Part shown: piece by piece, positions 1 to 12,600 of the stretch
Layout of the letters: every line of letters starts with the position of its first letter
Position numbering within the stretch: the stretch's first letter is position 1
Assembly (NCBI GenBank): GCA_963585895.1
Contig: OY757904.1
Coordinates: 83,766,836 to 83,830,835 of the forward strand
DNA length: 64,000 nucleotides
Direction: 5' to 3'
From: Sepioteuthis lessoniana
Lineage: Eukaryota; Mollusca; Cephalopoda; Myopsida; Loliginidae
Notes under the pieces: model-generated
Databases searched by the model: none
Seen by the model: only the letters and a program-made list of their open reading frames with translations
What the model was told of the DNA's origin: nothing
Made by a program: the position numbers and the translations under genes

Positions 1-224
1 TTTTGTGTTAGAGAGTTCTTATTTAAGAGTGTGAATAATTTTGTTTTTAGACAGAACAGAGTCGGTAATTTAATATGCTTCAGAAATTTACAGTTGAAAG
101 GAACAAAATTGTTACTTATATATCCTTGGGTATGCGTGAGAATCAGTACTTTTTCATGTGTGAGTGCTGACTCTTTTGGTCAACGTAGTAGTCTGTCACA
201 AAGGTGTCACTCTGTATGCTAGGA

Positions 225-610
225 TCGGGAACGGTTTTGTCGCGTGTCCACCAAACGAGCGAGTGTGGCAAAAGGCCTTTTTAAGGTTGGTACGTGCACA
301 ATGCTGTGGCCCAGACACGCTCGGCATTCCCAAAAATGCCGCGGGTTCCATCGGCATTCCCCTAAAGAGAAGCACCTCAGGCGCCAGGCAACAAGCCTAG
401 CCCCCCCTCCCCTGAAGAGAGTTTGAGCCTAGGGGACAGCCCCCTGAGGCTCGAGGAATAAGTCAGTCTCGGCAGCGTGACGCGAATGCTAGGCCTCCTA
501 GGCACCCATCCCCGACAGCCTAGACTGACTAGCATCCCCACGAGGCACCACATCCGACCAAATCCGTGCCTTTCCCACCACGGCCGGCCGGAGTGTTACC
601 GTCCAATTAG
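225..610 (-). repeat. GC-rich monomer of the Tx1-like element, isolated copy
   Basis: Read on the minus strand, this block matches the GC-rich monomers at 16358-16962: the scattered motif that pairs a 'gccgtggt' stretch with 'ggcacggat..ggtcgg', then a 'cctcagg..gggaatgccga' stretch, then 'aaggcctttt'. It is much richer in G+C than its surroundings. No reverse transcriptase lies beside it, so it is a detached copy or the 5' end of an element that is otherwise gone. Short reading frames inside it have no family resemblance and are not called as genes. Confidence 0.7.
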
Positions 611-2807
611 GAACTGCTGGGGTCGGAAATTCGATCTACTGGCCGAAAAGGGGTCTATTTATATGTGTTGAGTGAATCAAAAGGCTAGGCCGAAAACATT
701 TATTATTTTTAGCCCGAACGCTTTTGATTGGTTCCAAATTCTTTATTAAATTTCTTTTTATTTCAACCGGAACCATGCGTGGTGCCAGATGTGCACAACC
801 CAGTTTTTGTCATTACTCCTTTTAACATCTTAGGGTGAAGATCTGATTCTCTGCACTGCTCCAGTATCACTACACTACCTCTCCAAAATTGAAAAATAAT
901 TGAGTTAAATATGAATTAAGTTCAAAATGAATAAATATTTCCTCGAAATATTTATTCATTTTTTGTGATTTTCATGGTCATCAGAAATCTCCGAACGAAG
1001 CCATGTTATGTATAAACAAGATTGTAAGTCGTAGTAAATAAAAGTTAAATACTCAATAAAACATACTTTGAATATAAATAATTATCCTAAATATCAATAA
1101 AAACAACTCTATGTCATTTGTTTTTAATAATGACCATCTGACAACACAGATGTAATATGGATAAGTATCGCTATCATAAGTTTGTGGGAAGGGAACGAGC
1201 ATTGTCAGGCCAAATTTGAACTTGCTAATTCTATATTCTATTCTCATATCTTGTAAGCGACCTTGCACGCCGAAGTATTATAAGTAAATGTATTTCTTTG
1301 TAACTCAATTATATTATATGTTTCAAAACATTTACGCTGAACGACACAAGATTTCGAGAAAGACGTTAAATCGCACCCCCCAAAATGAGTGAAATAAGAA
1401 TAAATAAGCATTATCGAATTTTAATCGATTTAATCTATCTATAAGCAACACACTTCCCAGATCACTTTTGTGACGTTGCATAAATATTTATCACATGACG
1501 AGAGTTTATTTTATGCACTCGTGACGTCGGGAGCAGTCTGGCACTTGACCCTCCGCAAAATAAGTCCTAGTCAAGACTCCTATTTCGGGCATATGATACT
1601 GGCAAATAATGTGGAGTTTAATTTGGGGCTAGACTCATCTCCAACACTAGCAAGGGGGATTTCCAATTCACTTTCACATCCATCTCCACCCCCACCCCCG
1701 AATCGGCTGGGTCAGCCTTTCTGCTGACTACTGTCCAAAGATTCTGTTCTATGCTTTTTACGGGACATTCTTTCCCGGAGCGGGCTGTTAACCGACGTCT
1801 TTATCCGTCGACTTTTGCCCTCAAAACTGAAGATCCTTTCCCAAATTTCCTCTGACGAAAAGGTACTATTTTTTTTTTTTTGGCGCTAAAGGCTCGGGCC
1901 AATCATTTCGGCTCTTTCTTCTTCCACTCTATTTCATCCGGTCATGCTACTACAATGACCTACATTCCCTTCTCTGTCCAACCGATTACAGGTCATGGAG
2001 TGCGAGTAATTTGACTTTCGTTCATATCTCCCTTTTAACGGTCAGTCTTGGGACTTGTTAGTTCAAACATAGAGGGTAGGGGAAATTAATCTTACTTTTC
2101 CTCTCTCTGTGGCATACCACGTCACACCTTTGTTAGGAAGTGTTTTTTTTTTTTGTTTTTGTTTTTAGTAGCAACGCATTTTGTTGTAAGTAAAGAAAAA
2201 GTTGTGAAGTAAAAAAACAAGACACACCCAAAGAGAAATTGACATTTAGAACCTACATGAGTCTGACGAAAATAGGGTTTTGTTTTCATCTTTTCTTTTC
2301 CTACAAAATAAACAAAGAAAATCAAAGAGGATAAGTAACATCAGCAATAAAGTTGAAAATACAGCAACAACAATTAAAAAAAGCAATAAAGTCTGAAAAG
2401 TGGCAAATTTGAAGCCGTAGTTTTAACAGAAGTTCTGTTATAAGATTCGCTGGAAAGAAACGGAGAGTTTTGCAACATTTAATACAGATACGTCTGCGTC
2501 TGTTACTTAGATAGATTTGCAAGTAAACCTAATAGTTATGGTGACAGAAAATAGGATTGGCAATTTCAAATTTTGGCTAATACTGTTGGTACTTTTTGCA
2601 CAATATAGTTATAATTATATTACACCTTCCTTTTGGAAGGTTTAAATTCACTTCTTGCATTCTATCTCATCATCATCATCATAAATCTTGTCAAAATGTA
2701 TGATTTGTCATAATAGTTGATGAAGATGATACTTAACATCCAGACAATAATAACAGTAAAAAAAAACTATAACAGTCATAGTCAATCTTAATACAGGTCT
2801 GTAATTA

Positions 2808-2809
<2 letters not shown>
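611..2809. other. No gene recognised; AT-rich
   Basis: No coding region or known element was recognised. The stretch holds a perfect 18-bp foldback at 924-962, a poly-T run near 1868-1880, a CT-rich block at 1660-1700 and a short (TCA)n run near 2667. The short open frames are low complexity. Confidence 0.5.
924..962. repeat. Perfect inverted repeat, 18-bp arms, 3-nt loop
   Basis: The left arm at 924-941 is the exact reverse complement of the right arm at 945-962, with CTC between them. The arms are almost entirely A and T. No gene lies next to it. Confidence 0.9.

Positions 2810-2841
<32 letters not shown>
2810..2841. repeat. (AC)n microsatellite
   Basis: About 16 uninterrupted AC units directly beyond the 3' end of the RTE-like copy that follows. 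Confidence 0.95.
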
Positions 2842-2843
<2 letters not shown>

Positions 2844-2859
2844 TGTTAACGCCCATAGA

Positions 2860-4206
2860 TAGGTACATTATCATCCTTGACTCTCCCTCGCCACTCGTCT
2901 CAATCGTTCATCGCTTTTGGTTGGTCTTCAAGGCTACATCCTGTGTCCGCACAGAGCTGCTGTAGATAATTTCTAGCTGGTCGTACAACTCTTGCTCGTC
3001 CGAGTGAAGGGGTCCAGTGGAGCACGTCGCTTATGAATTCGTCCTTACTTCTCCAGCAGTGTCCAACATGTCTGGTTCGTTTTATTTGGATGGTTTTAGA
3101 GATGGGATGGAGGTAGCTGTATAGCGGATGTTTGTTGGATGTTGCTTCCAGCATTTGTTCATTATTGCTCGCAGTATTCTTGTGCAATTGTCAAGCTTTT
3201 TCTCTATGCACTTTGTCAGCGTCCATGTGGTGCGTCCTTATAGCACGACTGCTGCCTGGAAAAAAAATGCGTTTTATTATATCGGACTGGTCTAACTTCC
3301 ATATGACCGATCAATAGCTGTCCATGCCTTTGCTAGTCGCGTATTGATGTCATTTTCGGTTGGTGAGACACTGCTTCCGTGGTATGTGAACTAGTCCACC
3401 AGTCTCAGAGTGCAACCTTTTAGTGTGATGTCTCCTTTTTGACTTTGATTAAAGTACATATATTCCGTTTTGCCTACATTGACATGGTGGCCTATGCTGT
3501 CTGTTGCCTTCTCCAGACTATGCAGCAAGGATTCGGCTGGGGCGGTTGTATTTGCCAGAAACGCTATGTCATCAGCGTAGTCTGCGTCTGTAATTGTTTG
3601 TGCGGGTTAATTCTTGTTTCTTGCCTTTACCAGAGTAAAGCTATTTTCTTTCATTAAATCTATCGACGTTCAAAGTACGTAGTCTTGGCAGATTATGAAC
3701 AGGTGTTGGGCTAACGTATCTCCTTACAGGACGCCGGTGACAATATCAAAGAAGTCAGCGTCTCGATCCGGGGAACAAACCTTAACTTTCGTGTTTTTAT
3801 TGGGCGTCATTATGGCTGCGGCGGTTTCTTTGAGGAGAACACTAGAAGTATTTGTTCTATCTTCCCTCTGTGTATGGAGTCAAATGCTTTAGGGAAATCT
3901 ACAAATAATTGTGTTGTCTGGAGGTTTTTTGCTTTGACTTCCTCTATGATTCGACGGATCAGGAATATTGTGATGTAGTGGATCGATTTCTTCCAGAGAA
4001 TTTTAATTCTTCCTGAGAATGTTCTCAATTTCGAGTTCTATGCGGTTAAGTAGTAGAGCGTTGTAAATCTTAGCCGCTATGGAAGTAAGGGTTATACCTC
4101 GGTAGTTCTTGACGATTCTGAGGTCACCTTTCTTGGGAAATGGGAGGATCCTGCCCTTTGTCCATCTGTCTATTAGTTATACATGGCTTTGCAGTATCGG
4201 AGCAGT
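2860..4206 (-). mobile_element. RTE-like non-LTR retrotransposon, decayed copy 1
   Basis: This copy is colinear with the neighbouring one at 4207-5550 but has many more frameshifts and stops. Recognisable on the minus strand are the C-terminal segment (2900-3187, with the RTRHVGHCWRSKDE stretch), a fragment with DFPKAFDSIH (3810-4028), and near 4060-4200 an upstream reverse transcriptase segment resembling KGDL..NYRGITL, which the neighbour has lost. The 3' end is near 2860; the 5' end is cut where the (ATC)n tail of the neighbour begins at 4207. It is dead. The family is inferred from RTE-type spacing and C-terminal sequence. Confidence 0.85.
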
Positions 4207-5550
4207 CATCATCATCATCATATCGTGCTGGCAGCACGGATATCCCTGACCCTCTCTCGCCACTCCTCCCTATCGTTCATCGCCCTAGGCAGGTCTTCAG
4301 GACAACATCCTGTATCCTCACACAGCTGCTGAATGTACGTTCGTGCTGGTCGTCCTGCTTTTGCGCGGCCGTGTGTGGGGATCCATAAGAGTACATCTCT
4401 TATGAGTTCATCTCTGCTTCTCCAGCAATGTCCTGCATGTCTGGTTCGCCTAACTTGAATAGATTTCGTGATAGGGGGCAGGTGGCCGTACAGTTGGTGT
4501 CTTGTGGGGTGCCGCTGCCAGGACTTGTTGAGGATTGCACGCAGCATTCTTGTGTAATTGCCATCTAGTTTCTTCTCGAGCCGTTTTGTTAGCGTCCATG
4601 TAGTGCATCCATATAGCAGTATCGATGTGACCGCTGCCTGGAAGAAACTGCGTTTCATTTTATCGGTTAGGTCTGATTTCCATATAGTCGATAGCCTATT
4701 GATAGCTGTCCTTGCTTTCGTTAACCTCGTTTCGATGTCCTTTTCGGTTGATTCGACGCTGCTTCCTAGGTACGTGAATTTGTCTACTAGTTTAAGAGGG
4801 GTTCCTTCTAGAGTGGAGATGTCCCCCGTTTGGTTATAGCACATATATTCCGTTTTGTGTGCATTAACATGGAGGCCTATGCTTGCTGCTGCTCGTTCCA
4901 GGCTATGCAGAAGTGTTTCGGCTTGGTCAGGTGTATTTGCCAGTATCGCTATGTCATCGGCGTAGTCGGCGTCGGTAATTGTTGTTGCGGGATATCTTCT
5001 GCTTCTTTTCTTCGTCAGTTCGAAGCCATTCTCTTTGATTTTGTCAATCGATGTTCTAAGTACGTAGTCTAGACAAATGATAAAGAGATACGGAGCCAGC
5101 GTGTCCCCTTGTAGTACTCCTGCTACAATGTCGAAGTATTCTGTGTCTCCATCTGGTGATCGTACTTTTACTTTAGTGTTTCTATAGAGAATCGTTATTG
5201 CCGCTACGGTTTCTTTAGGTATGCCGTACGCTAGTAGGATTTGTTCCATCTTTCCTCTGTGAATGGAGTCGAAAGCCTTGGTAAAGTCGACAAATATTAA
5301 TGTCGCTTGTAGGTTCTTTGCCCGTACACCTTCAAGGATTCTGCGGATGGTTAGTATTTGTGAGGTCGTAGATCTATTTCTTCGGAAGCCATTTTGGTTT
5401 TTTCTAAGTATGTTGTCGATTTTATCGGAGCAGTAGGTTGTCGAATTTCCTTGTTTTCCATATCTCTGGTGGTATTTCATCAAGACCGGCAGCTTTCCTG
5501 TATTTAATTTTCGTTAGTGCAACGTTGAGTTCCTCTTGTTTAAACTGTCC
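4207..5550 (-). mobile_element. RTE-like non-LTR retrotransposon, copy 2, long open RT frame
   Basis: The minus strand keeps an open frame of about 420 codons covering most of a reverse transcriptase and its C-terminal tail. In order it shows a FVDFTKAFDSIH block (domain 3), GVLQGDTLAP (domain 4), the catalytic ITDADYADDIAIL block (domain 5), HKTEYM, KFTYLGSS, then LLYGCTTWTL and a C-terminal segment shared with copy 1. The catalytic aspartates are present. The apparent start near 5483 is not real: upstream the sequence continues in another frame with a KYRKAAGLDEIPPEIWK block, and comparison with copy 1 shows an internal deletion that removed the NYRGITL region and shifted the frame. A short (TCA)n tail at 4207-4225 marks the 3' end. 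The endonuclease half is missing, so the copy is 5'-truncated and probably inactive. Confidence 0.9.
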
Positions 5551-6005
5551 AAGTTTGGTGGAAAGAACATTTCAAGAATTTGCTTGGAAAACCCCCTAAA
5601 GTAGCTGATAAACAGGTACACACTACCAATCTTTAATAAAAAGTTAGTTTTCTCCGAAGCAAAAAAAAAAATGATGTTATTTATACAATACAATCAAAAC
5701 ATGTATTATTAGGTATAATTTACTACCAAACTCTACAACACTGAAACTCTTTAACCAAGAATAAGAATATGTAGCAGTCTACAAAAAATTATAACCCTTA
5801 AATATTTATGCAATATTTTCTTTTTTTTCTTTCTTTCTTTTTTTTTGTAAGTACAGTCAAATTTGGTGATAAATAATACCTAATTATATCCGTTTGTTTA
5901 TTTGATGTGTCACTAGAAATAATAAAATCCTGGCAATTTTGTTTTAGAAGAAAATAAACTTAGCAAAAATTGTTTTACTTATTTATGGTCGATTCGAAAA
6001 GGTTA
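5551..6005. other. No gene recognised
   Basis: AT-rich spacer between the RTE-like and the R4/Dong-like blocks, with poly-A near 5660 and poly-T/CTTT runs near 5820-5845. Confidence 0.5.
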
Positions 6006-6362
6006 CTATTATTATTATTTTTAGCCCTTGAGAGTATTTGCTGTCAACGTTAGCTGTTAGTCTTTCACTGAAGTTTGAGTGACAGCAAGTCTCCTCAAAT
6101 CTCTAGGACTCTTCTCAGTGTTCTGACTGATTTTAACAATGGTCTCCATTCGTCTTCTTATTTCTAAGTCCTCCAAATCCTTGTATCAATCCTTTGGTGA
6201 GTTTACAAAGAGCACCAATTACAACTCGTATCACCGTCACTTTCATGTTCCACAGTTTTTGCAAATCCCTAGCAAGGTCGAGGTACTTATACTTCTTTTC
6301 CCTTTGTTTCAATTTTACTCTGTGGTCAACTGGACTGCAAAGTTCACAATTCTGTAAGTTCT
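6006..6362 (-). mobile_element. R4/Dong-like retrotransposon, copy A (3' end only)
   Basis: The minus strand encodes the extreme C-terminus of the element (HRVKLKQREKKYKYLDLARD, then KLWNMKVTVI) followed by a short 3' untranslated part. A (TTA)n tract at 6006-6020 lies at its 3' end. Its 5' truncation point directly meets the (TTA)n tract of copy B at 6363-6391. Nothing of the reverse transcriptase remains. Confidence 0.85.
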
Positions 6363-9300
6363 TTATTATTATCATTATTATTATTATTATTCTCTAATTA
6401 GAGCTTTTCACATCAGCGTTAGCCGATGGTTTTTCACGGGAGTCTGAGTGACAGCAAGTCTCCTCAAGTCTCCAGGACTCTTCTTACTATTCTGGCCGTT
6501 CTCAATAACGCTGTCGTTTGGATGGTCTCTACTCGTCTGCCGACTTCCAAGTCCTCTAGTCCCTTTAGTAATCCTTTAGTTACTGTTCCAAACGCACCAA
6601 TTACAATTGGTATAATTGTCACCTGCATGTTCCACAGTTTTTTCAATTCCCTAGCAAGGTCGAGGTACTTATCCTTCTTTTCACATTCTTTCAGTTTTAT
6701 TCTGTGGTCAGCTGGGACAGCAAAGTCGACTATTTTGCAAGTTCTCTTTTCTTTTTTTTTTTTCTTTTTTTCTTGATTATTATTAAGTCTGGTCTTCTGG
6801 CCAGGATTAGGTTATCCGTTTGTATATTAAAGTCCCATAGGAGTTTATGCATGGCATTTTCTAGGACAGGTGCTGGGTTGTGCATACACCATTTGTTAGT
6901 ATGGTCGAATTTAAATTTCTAACACATTTCCCAGTGAATCACCTTACCGACCCAGTCGTGTCTTGCCTTATACTCCCGCTGTGCTAATTTGCTGCATTCG
7001 CTTATTATATGATTGATGGTTTCATCTCTGTCACCACATAGCCTGCATTTGCTATTTTTTTAGTCTTATCTATTCTCGCTTTGATATGATTGGTTCTTAT
7101 GGCGCTGCCTTGTGCTGCTATTAGGAGAGATTCTGTTTCTCTCTTAAAGTTTCCTTTTCTTAGCCATTTCCAAGTTTTGTCGTTTGAGATATTGTTTATT
7201 AGTCGTTTAAAGCGCCCATGGAGTTGTTTTCCTTCCCATTTTTGTTTCCTAGTTATTGTCATTCTGTTGTTCATCGTGTTCTCAGTTTCGTTTCTGGTGG
7301 CTGTAATGAGTCCTCCTTCGTGTTTTTGTATATAGTCTTTGAGTCGTTGTATGGATGCATCAACTCTGTCTTCAATGCTGGCAAGTCCTCTTCCTCCCTC
7401 TTTTCTTGAAACATATAGTCTGTCAACGTCGTCTCTGGGATATAATGCCTTATGCATTGTCATTAGTTTTCTTGTTCTTTGGTCCATTTGTTTAAGTTCG
7501 TCTCTGGTCCACTTAAGAAAGGGTCCGGAATATCTAACGAGAGGTACAGCCCAGGTATTTATTCCTTTGATAAGATTTCTGCTTTTGAGTTTTGTCTCGA
7601 GTAGTTTTCTAGTTCTCCTGAGATATTCTTTCTGAATTTTTTCTTTCATTTCCGCTTGTTTGATGGTGTCAGCCTCCAAGATGCCCAAGTACTTGTAGGT
7701 CTAGTTTTCTGCGAGAGTTTTTATCTTATCCTTGTTTGATAGTTCCATCCTGTCAGTTAGCTGTCGTTTGCCACTTTTCATTACAAGCATGGCACACTTT
7801 TCTATGCCAAATTCCATTCCTATGTCCCGGCTGTATATTCTAACTGTGTGTATTAGGGTTTCCAGTTCTTTTTCATTTTTTGCAAAAAGTTTGATGTCAT
7901 CCATGTACATTAAATGATTACTTTTTCCTGTGACCTGCTGAGTTTGTATCAGGCGGTGCATTTTCTGAGTATGTGGTTAAATGGCATCATGGCAATTATG
8001 AATAGTAAGTGTGATTGAGCATCTCCTTGGAAAATCCCTCTTTGGATCTTTGCTTCAGCTAATCTTCTTACTCCTGCTGTCAGTTCGACTCTCCAGGTTT
8101 CCATTGTTTTGTCGATGAAGTTTATGACTTCGTCTTATATTTTGTAAATTTTGAGGCTGTTTATTATCCAGCTATGCGGAACCATATCATATGCCTTCTT
8201 GTAGTCAATCCAGCTAGATTTTTCCGTCTGGTTTTGCTCTCATCTAGGATGTGTTGATCTATGTAGAGTAATTCTATGTAGAGTAATTCTGCTGTGCCTC
8301 TGGATCCTGTGCCTCTGGATCCATTGGTAGGTAAGTTATGGGTCTGTAATTGTTTGTGGCAGTTCCTTTGTTTGGGTCCTTTTGTATCAATGTGGTCCTT
8401 CCTTTAGTCATCCACTCGGGTACGTGTGCTGTTTGTAGGCATTTGTTCATTTCTAATGCTAGTCTGTCGTGAATTGAGGTGAACCAGAAACCATGTATTC
8501 CATCATGGCCTGGCGTTTTCCAGTTTGATACCTTTTTAAGTGTCGTTTTGTGTAAATCAGTGTGTATTTCAGCTTTGGGTTGTTCTAGTTCTCTTGTGAT
8601 TTGGTTTATCCATTCAGCCTTTTCATTATGTTGTCTTGGTTGCCGTATTTTAGTCCAGAATCGTTCGGTTTCTTTTGCATTCGGCTGTTGGTATGTTTTA
8701 TTGTCATCTCCTCCCAATTGTTGATAGAATTTTCTTTCATTGTTTTGGAATGTCCTATTTTGTCTGTATTGTTTTACCCTTTGTCGATATCTTTTTAACC
8801 TTCCTTCTTTTGCTAGTACTTTCTGGTATATTTCCTCAAGTTGTATCGTAAATTTTTCCTGTGTTGTCTTTTCTTTCCTATTTATTTCAGCGTTTTTCTT
8901 TTGTTTTATCACTTTCCGTTGTTTTCGTAGGTTTCTATCTGAGTTTCTAGTCGAAATTCCCATCCTGGTTGTGACTTTTCTTTCATGTTTTTTGAGGGGA
9001 TCCCAATTTTCTCGCAAACTAATTTCGCTCCAGCATAAATTAGTTCATTTAATTCGGTTATGCTATTTGTTGATATATATGTCAGTACTTGATTCACTTT
9101 ATTCGTCTCTGCCTCAACTATTCTCCAATCAATGTTTCTTAATGATGGTAAGGTGGTCTTTTCAATGTTTAAAATTCTCTTTAAATTTTATGAATTAACT
9201 TTTGTTCTTGTGTTAGTTCTAGGTTATTTTGTTGTGTAGTGTTTGGTTGGGTGGGGTTTCCATTTTCCGAAGTTGGTCCATTTTGGATGGGCTATTTTTG

Positions 9301-9880
9301 TTTTTTGGTATTTGATGTGTCAGGTAATGTATTTCTCCTTTCTTGATCATTTATTTTTTGATGTATTTCAGTTATTTCGAGTTCTGAAAACCAACCCTTC
9401 TTCATTATCGTTCTAACTTGATCAGCGAGTCTCTGACTAATTGTCTGAAAAATAGAAAGTTCTTACCATATCTCCATCATTCTTTTCCTGTAACCTTTTT
9501 GTGTAGGGTTACTCTTAAAATAGCAGTGTAATGCAAGTTGGTTGTCTTCCCTAGTCAATGTTTTCCGTTTACGTCTCTGGTTGGTGGGGTTCATTACGTC
9601 ACTATTTGTGTACCTGAAAAGAGAACAGCCAACATTCGCAGGATGACGGTCGGATCTCCCATGTTGGCTATCAAGAGAACACCTGCCGATCATGACACCC
9701 AAGGCTGAGTCCTGGGCCCCACGTTGTGTAAAATATGAATTTGACATTTTTATCATGGGTGGTATATTGTGGCTATACCAGACCCAGGGGTTGTTTACAA
9801 TCTGCGCACTTGAAACAGACGTGACCGACGACAGTCATGGTGACTGTTCATCGACAGCGGGTCTAAAAAAAAAAAACTAA
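6363..9880 (-). mobile_element. R4/Dong-like non-LTR retrotransposon, copy B, near full length but broken
   Basis: Read on the minus strand, the element runs from an N-terminal block with KTLTREDNQLALHCYF (about 9460-9590), through a lysine- and glutamine-rich region and SNWKTPGHDGIHGFW and NYRPITYLP (RT domains 0-2, 8274-9017), the catalytic MYMDDIKLFAKN block (7880-7961), YLGILEADTIK-like thumb sequence (7005-7688), a CCHC-type cysteine/histidine segment (about 6930-7060), the RPDL-type endonuclease region, to a C-terminus ending near 6464. A CCHC motif followed by a PD-type nuclease at the C-terminus is the arrangement of restriction-like-endonuclease retrotransposons (R2, R4, Dong, CRE). 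Several frameshifts and stops break it, including a small tandem duplication near 8266-8320. Its 3' end is a (TTA)n tract at 6363-6391; the 5' limit near 9880 is approximate. Clade is inferred. Confidence 0.88.
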
Positions 9881-10516
9881 GTTTTAACTTAGTTAAAGTC
9901 CCATTACTTACTCTTATATCATCAGATAATCATTCCCGTGTAAACTTCCTATTGCTCGATGCTCAATTTCCTATTGAACTACTAATATTATACATACATA
10001 GCTTCTAATACTTTCCTAATATGAGAATGGAAACATTTTGATACTTTCAGTCCCAATCGAATACAGATATCCACAGTTTAGAAGAGTCAGAAGTAATATA
10101 AATGGTGAGAGGGGGCTAAATTTAAAAACAAATCTATTTTGTCGTTTCAAAAATATTCCCCAGGAATAAACTTTGGCCATTTATTAGCAAGTCTTCATTT
10201 AAATACAAATGTTAAGCAAACGATTTTACGAGACACGAAAATCAGTGATTTAAATAGACAGTAACCAAAAACTTACCTTTGAGTAGACATTCATAGCAAC
10301 AGATATGTTTCCTTCGGCCCTTCTAATGTTTTCAAACTACTGTTGTCATTTATATACATTTCAACAATTGGACAGCACGTGCAAGTTCTAGAATCTCCCA
10401 TTCCAAACTTATATTTTGAGGATGGGGGGAGGGTTAGCCGTTTATCGTCGTTTTATTTTTACTTTTACAATGAGTTAAAAATCACTTTTAGGTTTTAATT
10501 TTTGAATAAGTCATAT
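9881..10516. other. No gene recognised
   Basis: AT-rich spacer between copies B and C of the R4/Dong-like element. No coding or repeat match to the rest of the window was seen. Confidence 0.45.
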
Positions 10517-12600
10517 AATTATTATTATTATAAGGTCTGGTCGTCTGGCCAAGATTAGGTGATCAGTTTGTATGTCAAAATCCCAGAGGAGTTTGTGTGT
10601 CTCATTTTCCAGGACAGACGCTGGGTTGTACATATACCCTTTTGTTTGTATGGTCAAAATTCAGTTCCTTGCACAATTCCCACCTTGTCTACCCAGTCTT
10701 GTTTAGTCTTATACTTTTTCTGTGCTAGTTTGCTGCATTCACTTATTATGTGATTGATCGTTTCGTCTCTATCACCACATAACCTACATCTGCTGCTTTG
10801 TTACGTCTTGCTTTGATATGAGTGGTCCTTATGGTGTTGTTTTGAGCTGCTATTAGAAGAGATTCAGTTTCTCTCTGAAGGTTTCTCTTTCTTAGCCACA
10901 TCCACGTTTTCTTATGTGAGATGTCATTTGTTAGTCGCTTAAAACGTCCATAGATTTGTTTTTCTTACTAGCTTTGTTTTCTGGTTATTTCCATTCTGTT
11001 GGCCCTTGCATTGTTAGTATTGTTTCTGGTGGCTGTAATCAGAATGCTCTCGAATATCTTACAAGGAAGACAGCCCAGGTATTTCTCCCTTTGATAAGGT
11101 TTCTGCAAAATAGCTTTCGGGTTCTTCTGAGATACTCTTTCAGAATCTTTTCTTTCATCTCTACTTGTTTGATGGTGTCAGCTTCCAATATTCCCAAGTA
11201 TTTGAAGGTTTCTTTTTTTCCGAGCGTTCTAATTTCATTCGGTAGTTCCATTCCTTCCATCATGTGTTATTTCCCGATTTTCATTATTAGCATGGCGCAT
11301 TTTTCATTCCTGTATCCTTACTGCGCCTATTAGAATTTCCAATTCAATTTCATTTTTTGCAAACCGTTTGGTGTCATCCATGTACATTAAGTGATTGATC
11401 TTTTCCTGCAATTTACTAAGTTTGTATCCGGCTGTGCATTTCCTGAATATCATCGCTATTACAAATACCAGTGCATTTCCTTGGATTATACCTCTTTGGA
11501 TCTTCACTTCAGCAAAGCTTTTTCCTCCTGCTGTCAATTCCACTCTCCAGTTTTTCATGGTTTTCTCGATAAAGTTTATGACTTCATGTGGTATCTTGTA
11601 CATTTTGAGGCAGTTCATTATCCATCTTCGTGGGACCATATCATATGCTTTTTTGTTGTCAATCCAGGTCATAGCTAGATTTTCCGTCTCGTTTTGCTCT
11701 CGTTGAGGATGTGCTGTCTATGTAGAGTAGCCTTCCTGTGCCTCTGGTCCACTTGCGGCATCCTTTCTGATCATCAGGGAACAATCCGCGGCTTGTTAGC
11801 GAGTCGTAAATTTCTTCCCTTATTTGTGCAGTTAGTATTTTCCACGTTATAGGTAGGCACGTTATGTATCTGTATTTGTTTGGACGGTGCTTTTTGGGTC
11901 AATGGGGTCTTTCGTTTGGTCATCCTTTTGGGTGCGTCTGCTTTTTGCAGGCATCTATTCATTTCAAGTGCTAGTCTGTCATGGATGAAGGTGAAATTCT
12001 TGAACCATGTATGCCATACTGACCAGACGTTTTCGACTTTGATATTTTTTAATGTTGTTTTGAGTAAATCTATGTGTATTTTCGCTTTCAGTCCTTCTTC
12101 GAGTCCTTCTAACTTTTATCCCACATTGCTTATTCATTCGGCTTTTTTATTATCTTTTCTTAGTTGCTATATTTTACTCCAAAATTGTTTAGCTTTCTTT
12201 GCATCCGGTTGTTGGTATGTCTTATTGGTAGAATTTTCTTTCATTGTTTTGGAATGTCATTTTGTCTATTTTTTTACCCTTTCTCGGTATCTTTTTAATC
12301 TTCCTCCTTTCGCCATTATTTTCTGGTTTATTTCCTCAAGTTGTATCGTCATTTCTTCTTGTGTTGCTTTTTCCTTTTTCTTCCAATATGTTCCAGCGTT
12401 TTTTCCTTTGTTTTATCATTTTTGCCTATTTTCGTAGATTTCTTATCTGCGTTTCAAGTCGAATTTCCCATCTAGGTTTTAATTTTCTGCTTGTGTTCTT
12501 TAAGGGAACCTCAATTTTTTCACAAACTAATTTCGCTCCTATATAGTTTAGTTCATTTAATTCGGTGATGTTTTTTGTTGATATATATGTTAATACTTCA
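10517..12600 (-). mobile_element. R4/Dong-like retrotransposon, copy C (both ends missing)
   Basis: Minus strand. It starts inside the endonuclease region, at a (TTA)n stretch (10517-10532) that in the intact order would encode the isoleucine-rich strand after RPDL, so its 3' end is lost. It continues through the CCHC segment (about 10660-10800), thumb sequence with FKYLGILEADTIKQ (11039-11263), and RT with AYDMVPRRWIMN and the MYMDD catalytic motif (11304-11672), into the connector before RT. It is more decayed than copy B. The 5' end stops at 12600 against the (TTA)n tract of copy D. Confidence 0.87.

Noticed and set aside
5400-5483. Start codon at 5483 for the RTE-like frame
   Set aside because: The reading frame enters from a deletion; upstream RT sequence continues in another frame, so this methionine is not a real start.
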